From assembly GCF_000278115.1 (NCBI RefSeq), contig NZ_JH725116.1:144786-208785 (forward strand): DNA of 64,000 nt, read 5' to 3'. The notes under the pieces were generated by a model. That model searched no databases, was not told the DNA's origin, and was given only the letters and a program-made list of their open reading frames with translations. Shown one piece after another: positions 9,569-16,954 of this stretch. Position numbers and translations under genes: made by a program. The first letter of the stretch is position 1. Every line of letters starts with the position of its first letter. This DNA is from Bartonella sp. DB5-6. Lineage in GTDB: Bacteria > Pseudomonadota > Alphaproteobacteria > Rhizobiales > Rhizobiaceae.

Positions 9569-10696
9569 ATGTCGACGATTTATGATTGGTCTTTAACGGC
9601 ATCTGAAAATGGTGGTGCTGATGCTTTGATTAATTGGTCAGAGGGACAGCATCCTAACACGGTCAATAATAGCGCCCGTGTGATGATGCAAAGGATAAGT
9701 GAGTATTTATCGGATACGGGCGGCGTGCTTGAAGGGATTGTGACGGTTGATAATAACCAAAAGACGAGCGTGATAAGGCTTCTAAGCCAATCGGCATTTT
9801 TAGAGTATAAGAATGGCATATCGGTTTGTTTTAAAGCGAAGGGCAAGAATGTTGGGGCGACAACAATTGCTTTAAATAATTTAGCCGGTAAGCCCGTTTA
9901 TAAGGCGACAGAAACCGGTTTATTAGCCTTACTGGGAGGAGAGATACAAGATGGCTGTCTTTATACCGTTATTTACGATGAAGATATAACCGGTTGGCAA
10001 GTTCTCAACCCGACAAGTGGCAAAGTTTCTTCCTTAAAACGCTTACCCTCCGGTCTGATAGGACCGTTTGCAATGGAGCGCTTGCCGGATGGTTGGTTGC
10101 CATGTGATGGGCGTGCTTATTCACGGTATGTTTATTGGGATTTATTTTGTGTCATAGGAACGACGTGGGGAGAAGGGGATGGCGTTGAGACGTTTAATGT
10201 TCCCGATTTTCGGGGGCTATTTTTACGGGGACTTGATAATGAACGCAATTTAGACCCTTGGCGTTCTTTTGCAAGTCAGCAAGGCTGTTCTTTAAAAGCG
10301 CATGAACATTTTATAGGTCCAGCGTCATCAGAAGGTCTTTCTTCTCGAAAAAAACGGGATGTTTCTTCTTCTGAAGCTCACTTGCAAAGGCGAAAGAGAT
10401 TTGTAGACGAAGAGTGTGTAGGTTTGAGTGGGGATGCCTTGGAAAGGTGTAATCAAGAATTTGACCGAATAGTGGGCATTTCAGAGGTTCCATTTTGGTT
10501 TACAGAAAAAGACAAGCCGCCTCGCTTACCTTGGTTTATCAGGAGCCCCTTTGCTAATTTTTTATATTATTCAACGCCTATAACAGAAGGTCTGAATGAC
10601 AGAGAGCATCATGAACATCACCTTATGGCAGAGAGGGTTGGTGGTGTTGAAACGCGCCCCGTTAATGTGAGTGTAATTTATGGGATCAAGACATGA
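9569..10696 (+). CDS. Tail-collar domain fibre protein, copy 3, with enlarged tip
   Basis: Third paralogue, about 375 aa from ATG 9569 (the SD-like GAGG lies just upstream, and the MSTIYDWS start matches the others). The collar domain (FAMERLPDGWLPCDGRAYSR, WGEGDGVETFNVPDFRGLFL) and the VETRPVNVSVIYGIKT end are conserved. The tip is ~45 residues longer and contains a basic/acidic insertion (RKKRDVSSSEAHLQRRKRF, then DEECVGLSGDALERCNQEF) that is not in copies 1 or 2. The pattern of conserved ends and a changed middle suggests diversification of host-range tips by duplication and recombination. Confidence 0.85.
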   Translation: MSTIYDWSLTASENGGADALINWSEGQHPNTVNNSARVMMQRISEYLSDTGGVLEGIVTVDNNQKTSVIRLLSQSAFLEYKNGISVCFKAKGKNVGATTIALNNLAGKPVYKATETGLLALLGGEIQDGCLYTVIYDEDITGWQVLNPTSGKVSSLKRLPSGLIGPFAMERLPDGWLPCDGRAYSRYVYWDLFCVIGTTWGEGDGVETFNVPDFRGLFLRGLDNERNLDPWRSFASQQGCSLKAHEHFIGPASSEGLSSRKKRDVSSSEAHLQRRKRFVDEECVGLSGDALERCNQEFDRIVGISEVPFWFTEKDKPPRLPWFIRSPFANFLYYSTPITEGLNDREHHEHHLMAERVGGVETRPVNVSVIYGIKT

Positions 10697-10705
10697 GGAG
10701 TTGAA

Positions 10706-10939
10706 ATGTCATTAAAACCGTTTGCGATATCAGAGATTAGCGACCCGTCTCAAGTACGGGTCGTTTTGTATTCGGGAGACCGTTTTGTGCATGCGCCGCT
10801 TCATGGGATTTTAGATTTGTTGAAGGCGTCTTTGAAGGCAGAGCTTTCTGGTTCATTTGAGGCTTTAGAAAGGCAATTAGAAAGGTTGAGGGATGATGTT
10901 GATGAATTGAAAGAGTGTTCATTTGATGAATTGCTCTGA
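10706..10939 (+). CDS. Small coiled-coil phage protein of unknown function
   Basis: 77 aa with a good ribosome site (GAGGAG, 7 bases before ATG). The N-terminal half is beta-like (SQVRVVLYSGDRFVHAPLHG). Residues ~40-72 form a heptad-like amphipathic helix (FEALERQLERLRDDVDELKE) that could trimerise. It lies between the collar paralogues and the long fibre and may be a fibre chaperone, tip or adaptor. I do not recognise the family. A terminator-like hairpin lies within its first 20 codons. Confidence 0.55.
   Translation: MSLKPFAISEISDPSQVRVVLYSGDRFVHAPLHGILDLLKASLKAELSGSFEALERQLERLRDDVDELKECSFDELL
10739..10767 (+). terminator. Terminator-like hairpin inside a coding region
   Basis: CGACCCGT (10741-10748) and ACGGGTCG (10756-10763) pair perfectly around a 7-base loop. 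The stem extends by G-U and A-U pairs at the base and is followed by TTTT. It lies 35 bases after the start of the small coiled-coil gene. It may act as a partial terminator or attenuator between the collar genes and the long fibre gene, or may simply be coding sequence. Confidence 0.5.
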
Positions 10940-10960
10940 ACTGATGTGAGGATGAAAGAA

Positions 10961-13900
10961 ATGTGGATACCAAATCACACACATGAATATTTACTACCTG
11001 TAGCAACAAAAGAAGAAATGCTAGAGGGGACTTCACAGGATGTTGTCGTTGTCCCAAAATTGTTAGGAACAGCGTCTCTTTATGCTTATGAAGCTTTTGC
11101 AACAGCAGAACAAGTTGTGCGTGCAAGACAAGAAGCAGAAAAAGCCATGGCGCGTGCGAATGGCGCGCAACAAACAGCAGATCAAGCGAAAACTATAGCA
11201 GACAATGTCAAGGAATTATCGGATGCAGCGACGACGACGATAGCGCAAGCAGCAGGCACAGCAGCGAGTGCAGTTACTGTAGCTTCTGAAGCCAAGACGA
11301 CAGCTGAGACAGCTTTAGAGCAGGCAAAAACAGCATTAACAGCCTCCAATGCCGCCAAGACGACAGCAGAGGAATCGAAAGTTTCCTCAGAAGATGCCAA
11401 GAGGAAATCAGAAGCGGCAGAGAGTTTAGCGCAAGAAGCCAAGCGTATAGCGGAGAATGTTAAAGGTGCAGCCGATAGAGTGACGACAGCAGTCACGGAT
11501 AGCACAAAAATAGTTACGCAAGTTGAAAGTACAGTAGCGACAGCTTTGACAGAGGCAAGAGAAGCGAAGGCAACGGCAGAGAGTGCCAAAACACTATCCG
11601 AACACTCTCAGAGTGCTGTTGATGATGCCAAGCGGGTGATGGGTGAAGTGAAGAGTGTTGCAGAAACAGCGCAACAGACAGCCAATGCTGCGAAGTCACT
11701 AGCAGATGAAATAAAGGGAATTGCTGAAGCATCCAAGAGAGCGTCAGAAACAGCGACAGCGAACAGTGGGCAAGCACTCACCACAGCAAAAGAAGCCACA
11801 AGCACAGCGGATGCAGCGTCTTCGGCAGCCAGTGATGCAAAAGAAACGGCGTCTAGAGCCCTATCGACAGTCAATAATCTTAAGCAATCGGTTGATCATG
11901 TCAAGAATACAGCTGAAGAAGCCAAAAGAATAGCAGAAGGAGCACAACAGAAGGCTTTAACAGTAGAAGCCATTGCTACACAAGCCAAGACTATGGCGCA
12001 AGAAGCAAAACAGGGGTTAGAGATAGCAACAGCGCAACAAGGTGCTACTGAAGCACTGTCTAAAGCCGCTGAAGCGAAGAAAATAGCAGATCAGGCAGCA
12101 ACGTTAGCCAATGAAAGTAAAACGACAGCTGTTGAAGCAAAAGGTTTAGTGGAGGAAGTAAAACAATCGGTAGCGACAGCGACAAAAACAGCCGAAGATG
12201 CAAAAAATACAGCAAGGAAAGCGACTGTAGATATTATTTCTATCAAGGCAAAGGCTTTGATAGCAGAGAGCGTAGCTCACGAAGCCAAAGCAGCATCAGA
12301 AAGCGCTGTTAGGGGGATGAATACAGCGAAGACCACAGCAGAAGAAGCCAAGAGTACAGCAGATACAGCAACAGCGACGGCACGTCAGGCGCAACAAGAT
12401 GCAACAGCAGCTACAAAAGCAGCTTCTGAAGCGAAAGCTGCGGTTGAACAGGCATTGGGTGTTGATAGGCAAGCGGTTCATGCTGTTGGTGAGACGGTCA
12501 AGAATATAGCCGACGAGGCAAAGGGTAAAGCGGAAGCAGCAGAGAGATTAGCACAAGAGGCAAAGAAGTCTGCTGAAGGGACACGGCAAAAGGCAGAAAG
12601 GTTAGAGACAGTAGCGGATGAAGCCAAGAAAACAGCGAAAGAAGCTAAAGATGCAGCAAGTTTTGCAAGACATGATGCAGAGCAAGCTCGGACAAAAGCA
12701 CAAAGTGCGGAGAATATAGCCTATCAAGCTTCGAATAAAGCTGGTGATGCCAAGCAAGTAGCAGATGGCGCAAAGGTTAAAGCAAGTTTAGCAGAAATGG
12801 CGGGAGAAGAAGCCAAGAAAACAGCAAGCAAAGCGGAGTCACGAGCGTATGAAGCGAAGGATGAAGTCGGCAAAGCGAAAGAAGTAGCCAATAATGCGAA
12901 GCTTATAGCAGAATCTGCGCAACGTACAGCAGATGAGTCGAAAAAAACAGCAGGAAGCGCACGAACAGAAGCGAGCGAAGCGAAGGATGCGGTTCAAGCC
13001 ATAAAAAATACAGCCTCCTCTGCGAAACATGATGCGGGACAGGCTCGGACAATAGCAGAAAGAGCAGAGAGAATAGCTTCTGAGGCAAGGAGTAAGGTTA
13101 TAGATATCAATCAAGTGGTTGAGAATTTTAAAGCTCCCGTAAGCCTAGCACGGATGGGAGCGGATGAAGCCAAGAAAACAGCAGGAAAGGCAGAAAACAT
13201 AGCTTATGGAGCGTCAAATAAAGCTTATGAAGCTAAGCAAGCCGCGGATGGAGCAGGGGTTAAAGCAAGCTTGGCTGAAAGGGCAGCAGAAGAAGCTAAG
13301 AAAATAGCGGGAATAGCACGAACAGAAGCGAGTGAAGCCAAACAAATGGCTCTTCAAGCAAAGAACGGTTTGGCTCCTGTCACACAAACAGCAAATGAGG
13401 CAAAAAGGACAGCAGAGGAAGCAAAAAAAGCGGCGAGTGCACAACAGAGCGGTAGCACTTCTAGTTTGCATAATTTACTTAAATCTTTAAACTTGAGTGT
13501 GATCTCAGTTACCACGCCGTTTCTTGTTGCGACAGGGAAAAAACAATTAACGTTGAAAAAAGGAACACATATTTCTTTAGCGCTAGCAAATGATATTTTG
13601 ATTGCAAGTTACACGCAAGATAAAAATATCACAATTTCTCAATCTCTTACAGCGGGCAAGGATTATTATATCTATTTGGTGTCTACAGATGCCAATCAGA
13701 CGAGATTTATAATATCGAACAACAGTACCTATCCAGCGGGATATACCGCGATGAATTCGCGAAAGATAGGAGGCTTTCATACGCTTTGTGCGGATGTTGG
13801 AACGATTGCTGATCATCCTTTGTCTGGCTATCAGGCAGGGGATATTTTGCCCAATTCTGTTTGGTGTTTGAACCACCGTCCGCATAGTTCGCCTGAAGGG

Positions 13901-14428
13901 ATGGTTTACGACCCCTCACAGGATATTTGGGTGGATATTTATCTCCAGTCAGGCACTGGTGAAAATACGCGCTCGGCATATGGTGTTCCTATTACGACGA
14001 ACCGTCTACAGACAAATCACGTATCAGATATGTTGCGTGTTAAGAAGGCTTTGCTAAATAATACAGAATTTACTTCTGCGATGTATGGAAGCAATGAAGG
14101 TGGTGGGATTCAAGGCAAAAAGGCACCTTCTCCTAAACATTCAGGAGGTCATAAGACCACGGAGAATAGACGAATGATCTCGCATATAGGGTGTGAAGAT
14201 GGTTGCGGTTATGTTTGGCAATTTGTAAGAGATGTTTGTTTTATGCAAACAGTAACTGGAACCTCACCAAATGTAAAATTTAAACAAGATATGTATGCAT
14301 TGCTAGGTGGTGGAGACTGGTCAGATAGTAGGAATATCAATTCGCATCTGCGTGCAGTCATTATACGTAATGCCATTTATGAAGCAGCTAGCGCCCGTGG
14401 ATGTAGCCGTGCGCGTCGTTTTGTTTAG
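10961..14428 (+). CDS. Giant Ala-rich coiled-coil tail fibre with C-type-lectin-like tip
   Basis: About 1155 aa. After a short head domain (MWIPNHTHEYLLPVATKEEM), residues ~45-840 are an almost uninterrupted Ala/Lys/Glu/Thr-rich helix of repeating A..AK.TAEEAK..A units, a predicted coiled-coil stalk. A beta-rich domain (~850-1010) follows, then a C-terminal domain with RMISHIGCEDGCGYVWQFVRD, LLGGGDWSDS and SARGCSRARRF. These match the signature pattern of formylglycine-enzyme/C-type-lectin folds that serve as variable domains of diversity-generating retroelements. It probably binds host receptors. GTG 10946 and ATG 10952 are alternative starts; I prefer ATG 10961 because of the GAGG 9 bases upstream. 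No reverse transcriptase lies in this window. Confidence 0.8.
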   Translation: MWIPNHTHEYLLPVATKEEMLEGTSQDVVVVPKLLGTASLYAYEAFATAEQVVRARQEAEKAMARANGAQQTADQAKTIADNVKELSDAATTTIAQAAGTAASAVTVASEAKTTAETALEQAKTALTASNAAKTTAEESKVSSEDAKRKSEAAESLAQEAKRIAENVKGAADRVTTAVTDSTKIVTQVESTVATALTEAREAKATAESAKTLSEHSQSAVDDAKRVMGEVKSVAETAQQTANAAKSLADEIKGIAEASKRASETATANSGQALTTAKEATSTADAASSAASDAKETASRALSTVNNLKQSVDHVKNTAEEAKRIAEGAQQKALTVEAIATQAKTMAQEAKQGLEIATAQQGATEALSKAAEAKKIADQAATLANESKTTAVEAKGLVEEVKQSVATATKTAEDAKNTARKATVDIISIKAKALIAESVAHEAKAASESAVRGMNTAKTTAEEAKSTADTATATARQAQQDATAATKAASEAKAAVEQALGVDRQAVHAVGETVKNIADEAKGKAEAAERLAQEAKKSAEGTRQKAERLETVADEAKKTAKEAKDAASFARHDAEQARTKAQSAENIAYQASNKAGDAKQVADGAKVKASLAEMAGEEAKKTASKAESRAYEAKDEVGKAKEVANNAKLIAESAQRTADESKKTAGSARTEASEAKDAVQAIKNTASSAKHDAGQARTIAERAERIASEARSKVIDINQVVENFKAPVSLARMGADEAKKTAGKAENIAYGASNKAYEAKQAADGAGVKASLAERAAEEAKKIAGIARTEASEAKQMALQAKNGLAPVTQTANEAKRTAEEAKKAASAQQSGSTSSLHNLLKSLNLSVISVTTPFLVATGKKQLTLKKGTHISLALANDILIASYTQDKNITISQSLTAGKDYYIYLVSTDANQTRFIISNNSTYPAGYTAMNSRKIGGFHTLCADVGTIADHPLSGYQAGDILPNSVWCLNHRPHSSPEGMVYDPSQDIWVDIYLQSGTGENTRSAYGVPITTNRLQTNHVSDMLRVKKALLNNTEFTSAMYGSNEGGGIQGKKAPSPKHSGGHKTTENRRMISHIGCEDGCGYVWQFVRDVCFMQTVTGTSPNVKFKQDMYALLGGGDWSDSRNINSHLRAVIIRNAIYEAASARGCSRARRFV
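14303..14425 (+). other. Variable-region-like segment at the end of the fibre gene
   Basis: The segment encodes LLGGGDWSDS at the start and SARGCSRARRF at the end. The spacing of GG-W, the S/R/N-rich middle and the GxRGCxRxR end follows the layout of DGR variable regions. The 3' end is GC-rich, as initiation-of-mutagenic-homing sites are. I see no template repeat or reverse transcriptase in the window, so its activity is unknown. Confidence 0.45.
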
Positions 14429-14439
14429 AGGAGGAGGAG

Positions 14440-14769
14440 ATGAGAGAGTATCCAGAGCATTTGAATACAAAGCAAGATTATCTGAACATGTTTGAATTTG
14501 ACAAGGCTGAGACGGTAAAACGGCTAGAGCAGCTATTGGAAACGCGTTTTTACTGGGTTGCGATAAAGGAACTTGGTGAAGGGGAAGAAGGCATTGAAGA
14601 TGAGAGGCATAAGATTGATATGGTAACAGAAATGCCGATTGGTTTAGAGGGAGTTTTTTTAGAAAAGCGCATACAATATGAATTACAGGAAAGCGAATAT
14701 GCGCCGATCTTTGCTCTTGGCTTTAGTGTTGAAGAGGTGGAGCAATTGATCAAAGAAAATAGGGAATAA
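14440..14769 (+). CDS. Small phage protein downstream of the fibre, possible fibre-assembly factor
   Basis: 109 aa, preceded by a very strong GAGGAGGAGG ribosome site. It starts MREYPEHLNTKQDYLNMFEF; a similar YPxxLNTKxDYL opening occurs on small proteins following fibre genes in other phages. It is acidic, helical and lacks membrane segments. Its position directly after the fibre suggests a chaperone or assembly role. It does not look like the DGR accessory protein Avd. The function is not established. Confidence 0.55.
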   Translation: MREYPEHLNTKQDYLNMFEFDKAETVKRLEQLLETRFYWVAIKELGEGEEGIEDERHKIDMVTEMPIGLEGVFLEKRIQYELQESEYAPIFALGFSVEEVEQLIKENRE

Positions 14770-14806
14770 AATCGTTATAAGCATAAACAACAATATCTTT
14801 TGGAGT

Positions 14807-14832
14807 GCCTCACCTTGTGTGGGGCTTTTTTT
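14807..14832 (+). terminator. Intrinsic terminator abutting the endolysin gene
   Basis: GCCTCAC (14807-14813) pairs with GTGGGGC (14819-14825), with one G-U pair and a 5-base loop, followed by seven T. It separates structural genes from lysis genes. The T-run ends immediately before an ATGGAG that supplies the endolysin ribosome site. The second prophage has the same arrangement. Confidence 0.75.
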
Positions 14833-14844
14833 ATGGAGAAGCAG

Positions 14845-15507
14845 ATGAGAAGAATATCATCAGAAGGACTTACACTTATCAAACAATGGGAAGGTTTACG
14901 GTTGAATGCCTATCAAGATATAGCATGCGTGTGGACCATTGGTTATGGACACACGAGCAAAGCTGGTAAACCGCTTGTCAAAAAAGGGATGTGTATTACA
15001 CGACAGCAAGCAGAAGAAATTCTTTGTGAGGATTTAAAGCAATTTGAGACAGCCGTTGAGAAAGCTGTAACAGTTTCGCTAACGGATGAACAGTTCGCGG
15101 CATTAGTATCGTTTTGCTATAATGTAGGGATTAAAGCCTTTTGTCACTCGACGTTGTTGAAAAAACTGAATAAGGGAGATTATGAGGCTGTTCCAACAGA
15201 ATTACAGAAATGGAATAAGGTAGGTGGAAAACCTCTTCAAGGGCTTGCAAACCGTAGAGCAGCGGAAGCAGGGTTATGGGCGAAAGGAAGTTATGTTTCT
15301 TCTAATTATCAAAGAGTAGAAACGAAAGCAGCAACAGGACTTCTCAAAATAGAAGCGCTTGCACCAATTATAGGCTCTTGTTCAGGTCTTGGAGGTTTGT
15401 TGGCGGGCAATGGTCCTATCCAATGGGCATTAGCAGGAATAATGGTTTTAGCGGCATGTACAGGCATAGTGTTTGTAGCCAAGCGATTTAGGGAGCAACG
15501 CTTGTGA
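14845..15507 (+). CDS. GH24 endolysin (T4-type lysozyme) with C-terminal membrane segment
   Basis: 220 aa. The muramidase domain (1-150) shows the Glu/Asp/Thr triad of T4-like lysozymes at E16 (KQWEGLR), D25 (AYQDIAC) and T31 (TIGYGHT). It hydrolyses peptidoglycan at the end of the phage cycle. Residues ~183-212 (GPIQWALAGIMVLAACTGIV) form a hydrophobic helix followed by KRFREQRL, so the enzyme is probably membrane-tethered until release. I chose ATG 14845 because GGAG lies 8 bases upstream and the paralogue at 59439-60101 begins identically. It overlaps the Rz gene by GTGA. Confidence 0.9.
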   Translation: MRRISSEGLTLIKQWEGLRLNAYQDIACVWTIGYGHTSKAGKPLVKKGMCITRQQAEEILCEDLKQFETAVEKAVTVSLTDEQFAALVSFCYNVGIKAFCHSTLLKKLNKGDYEAVPTELQKWNKVGGKPLQGLANRRAAEAGLWAKGSYVSSNYQRVETKAATGLLKIEALAPIIGSCSGLGGLLAGNGPIQWALAGIMVLAACTGIVFVAKRFREQRL

Positions 15508-15731
15508 TTTTTTGGTTTAAGAAATATTTTCTCATGTTTACAGCGGCTTTAGCCGTTTTTTTTATGGCTTTAGCGAAAGCCTTTCACCTTGGCAAGAAAA
15601 GCGAACGGCATAAGCAAACAGAGAATGCGTTAAAGACAGCTATGACACGGCTTGAGGTTGAAAATGAAGTTAATCAGAAAAGTGATGTTGATGTGCGTAC
15701 TGAACTTTCTTGTTGGGTGCGCGGCAAATAG
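15504..15731 (+). CDS. Rz-like inner-membrane spanin (i-spanin)
   Basis: 75 aa starting at GTG inside the endolysin stop. An N-terminal membrane segment (FLMFTAALAVFFMALAKAF) is followed by a charged coiled coil (KQTENALKTAMTRLEVENEV), the expected layout of an i-spanin: anchored in the inner membrane with a periplasmic helix. The downstream half of its gene contains the Rz1-like gene in another frame, the hallmark Rz/Rz1 architecture. With the outer-membrane partner it would fuse the two membranes in the last step of lysis. Confidence 0.75.
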   Translation: MIFWFKKYFLMFTAALAVFFMALAKAFHLGKKSERHKQTENALKTAMTRLEVENEVNQKSDVDVRTELSCWVRGK

Positions 15732-15888
15732 GTCTGTTTCTTGTGGTGGCTGGTTGCCAATTTATCTGGATAATCAGGATGTTGCGGTCATCAGTTCTAA
15801 CCTTGCAAGAGATATTTTAAAGCATAACAAGCAGGGAGCACATTTATGTGGTTGGAAAGATGGTCAAGAAACGAAGCAGCAAAGATAA
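15664..15888 (+). CDS. Rz1-like outer-membrane lipoprotein spanin (o-spanin)
   Basis: 74 aa, embedded in a shifted frame in the 3' part of the Rz gene and running past it. MKLIRKVMLMCVLNFLVGC is a lipoprotein signal with lipobox LVGC, so the mature protein starts at Cys19. The body is short (AANRSVSCGGWLPIYL) and unusually not Pro-rich. The overlap with Rz and the presence of the same pair in the other prophage make the assignment firm. Confidence 0.75.
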   Translation: MKLIRKVMLMCVLNFLVGCAANRSVSCGGWLPIYLDNQDVAVISSNLARDILKHNKQGAHLCGWKDGQETKQQR

Positions 15889-16078
15889 AGATCTTACAGA
15901 AACAGAACAACAGCTGCTTCACGAGATGATAGAGACCTATCAAGGCTTAAAGATGATGTCACGCGTCATGAAATGGTTAGCATTCATTGTCTTTATGTTT
16001 ATTATTGATTTCGCCCGCATTATGGACGCACTAGACAATATCTTCTCACATCTCAAAAAGTGGATAATCAAAAGTTAG
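15860..16078 (+). CDS. Small membrane protein of the lysis cassette, holin-like
   Basis: 72 aa: a charged N-terminus (MVKKRSSKDKDLTETEQQLL), a helix, one clear membrane segment (WLAFIVFMFIIDFARIMDAL) and a basic tail. The single membrane pass and the place after Rz1 suggest a holin or holin-like regulator of endolysin release. Other roles (pinholin, antiholin) are equally compatible. Start ATG 15860 is chosen over GTG 15848 because the paralogous segment in the other prophage begins with the equivalent ATG. It overlaps Rz1 by 29 bases. Confidence 0.55.
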   Translation: MVKKRSSKDKDLTETEQQLLHEMIETYQGLKMMSRVMKWLAFIVFMFIIDFARIMDALDNIFSHLKKWIIKS

Positions 16079-16104
16079 TGCACTAAAAATCTTTTCTTTA
16101 AAAT

Positions 16105-16890
16105 ATGATGACACAAGAATTTACACAAACACTGTTTGCGTGGATGGGTGGTAAACACTATCTGCGTAAGAAAATTATACCGATTTTAAATAATATTAAC
16201 CATGAAACCTATGTTGAACCATTTTTAGGTTCAGGTGTTATTTTCCTGAACAAACGACCAGCGAAATATTCAATCATTAATGATTTGAATGGAGAGATCA
16301 CGAACCTGTTTCAATGTGTTCAAAATAACTTTGATGAATTAGCCAAACGGCTGGAGTGGTTAGTTTGTTCGAGACAGTTGTTTTTTGAATTTGCTTCTAT
16401 TGAAGCAGAGAGCCTCTCCAAGGTTGAAAGAGCCGCACGTTTTTTGTTTCTCCAACGTTGTGTCATGTATGGGAAAAAAGAGTATGTCTCTTTTGGTTTT
16501 GGAAGAAAAAAAACTACGACTTTTAATCCCGATAAGCTTTTAGCAAGGATGCGGCGTGTAAGGCAAAAGCTTCTTGATACGACAATCTTAAATTTATCAT
16601 GGGAACGGGTTGTCGAGCTTTTTGATGCACCAGACAGTTTATTTTACCTAGACCCGCCTTATCTTGTGAAGAAGAAGTGTTACAGCTCTGGGAATTTTGT
16701 TGAAGATGATTTTGTAAAGATGGCAAGCATTCTTAAAGATCTCCAAGGCAAATTTGTCTTGAGTCTGAATGATTGTGATGCGGTTCGAGAGATCTTTAGG
16801 GATTTTGACTTTTTAGAATTAGAGACCATTTGGACAGCAGGTACGGCAAAAAAAACGCCCCGAAAAGAACTCTTGATTCGCAATAATTGA
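16105..16890 (+). CDS. Dam-type (D12 class) N6-adenine DNA methyltransferase
   Basis: 261 aa. It shows the D12-class signatures in order: FAWMGGKHYLRKKI near the N-terminus, the AdoMet-binding motif YVEPFLGSGVIF (~40-50), NDLNGEITNLF, and the catalytic motif IV FYLDPPYL (~175). The target, probably GATC or a related sequence, cannot be read from the protein. It has no partner endonuclease nearby, so it is likely a solitary phage methylase that shields phage DNA or alters regulation. It follows the lysis cassette by 26 bases. ATG 16108 is an equally good start. Confidence 0.88.
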   Translation: MMTQEFTQTLFAWMGGKHYLRKKIIPILNNINHETYVEPFLGSGVIFLNKRPAKYSIINDLNGEITNLFQCVQNNFDELAKRLEWLVCSRQLFFEFASIEAESLSKVERAARFLFLQRCVMYGKKEYVSFGFGRKKTTTFNPDKLLARMRRVRQKLLDTTILNLSWERVVELFDAPDSLFYLDPPYLVKKKCYSSGNFVEDDFVKMASILKDLQGKFVLSLNDCDAVREIFRDFDFLELETIWTAGTAKKTPRKELLIRNN

Positions 16891-16919
16891 GGAAAATCAT
16901 AAAAAGATTTGTTAGAATC

Positions 16920-16937
16920 AGAAGAAATATTTCTTCT
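16920..16937. promoter_or_regulatory. Perfect 18-bp palindrome, putative operator
   Basis: AGAAGAAAT and ATTTCTTCT form an uninterrupted perfect palindrome 17 bases before the XRE regulator gene. With no loop and no following T-run it fits a dimeric repressor site better than a terminator. The natural candidate to bind it is the adjacent HTH protein acting on its own gene. Confidence 0.55.
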
Positions 16938-16954
16938 CTAATAGGACTTTTTAG

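Noticed and set aside
11182..11589. Antisense Ala/Val/Ser-rich open frames opposite the giant fibre gene
   Set aside because: They mirror the biased codon composition of the fibre stalk; no ribosome site and no independent protein signature.
10946..14769. A complete diversity-generating retroelement cassette
   Set aside because: No reverse transcriptase, template repeat or Avd-like gene is visible near the fibre; only the target-like domain can be supported.
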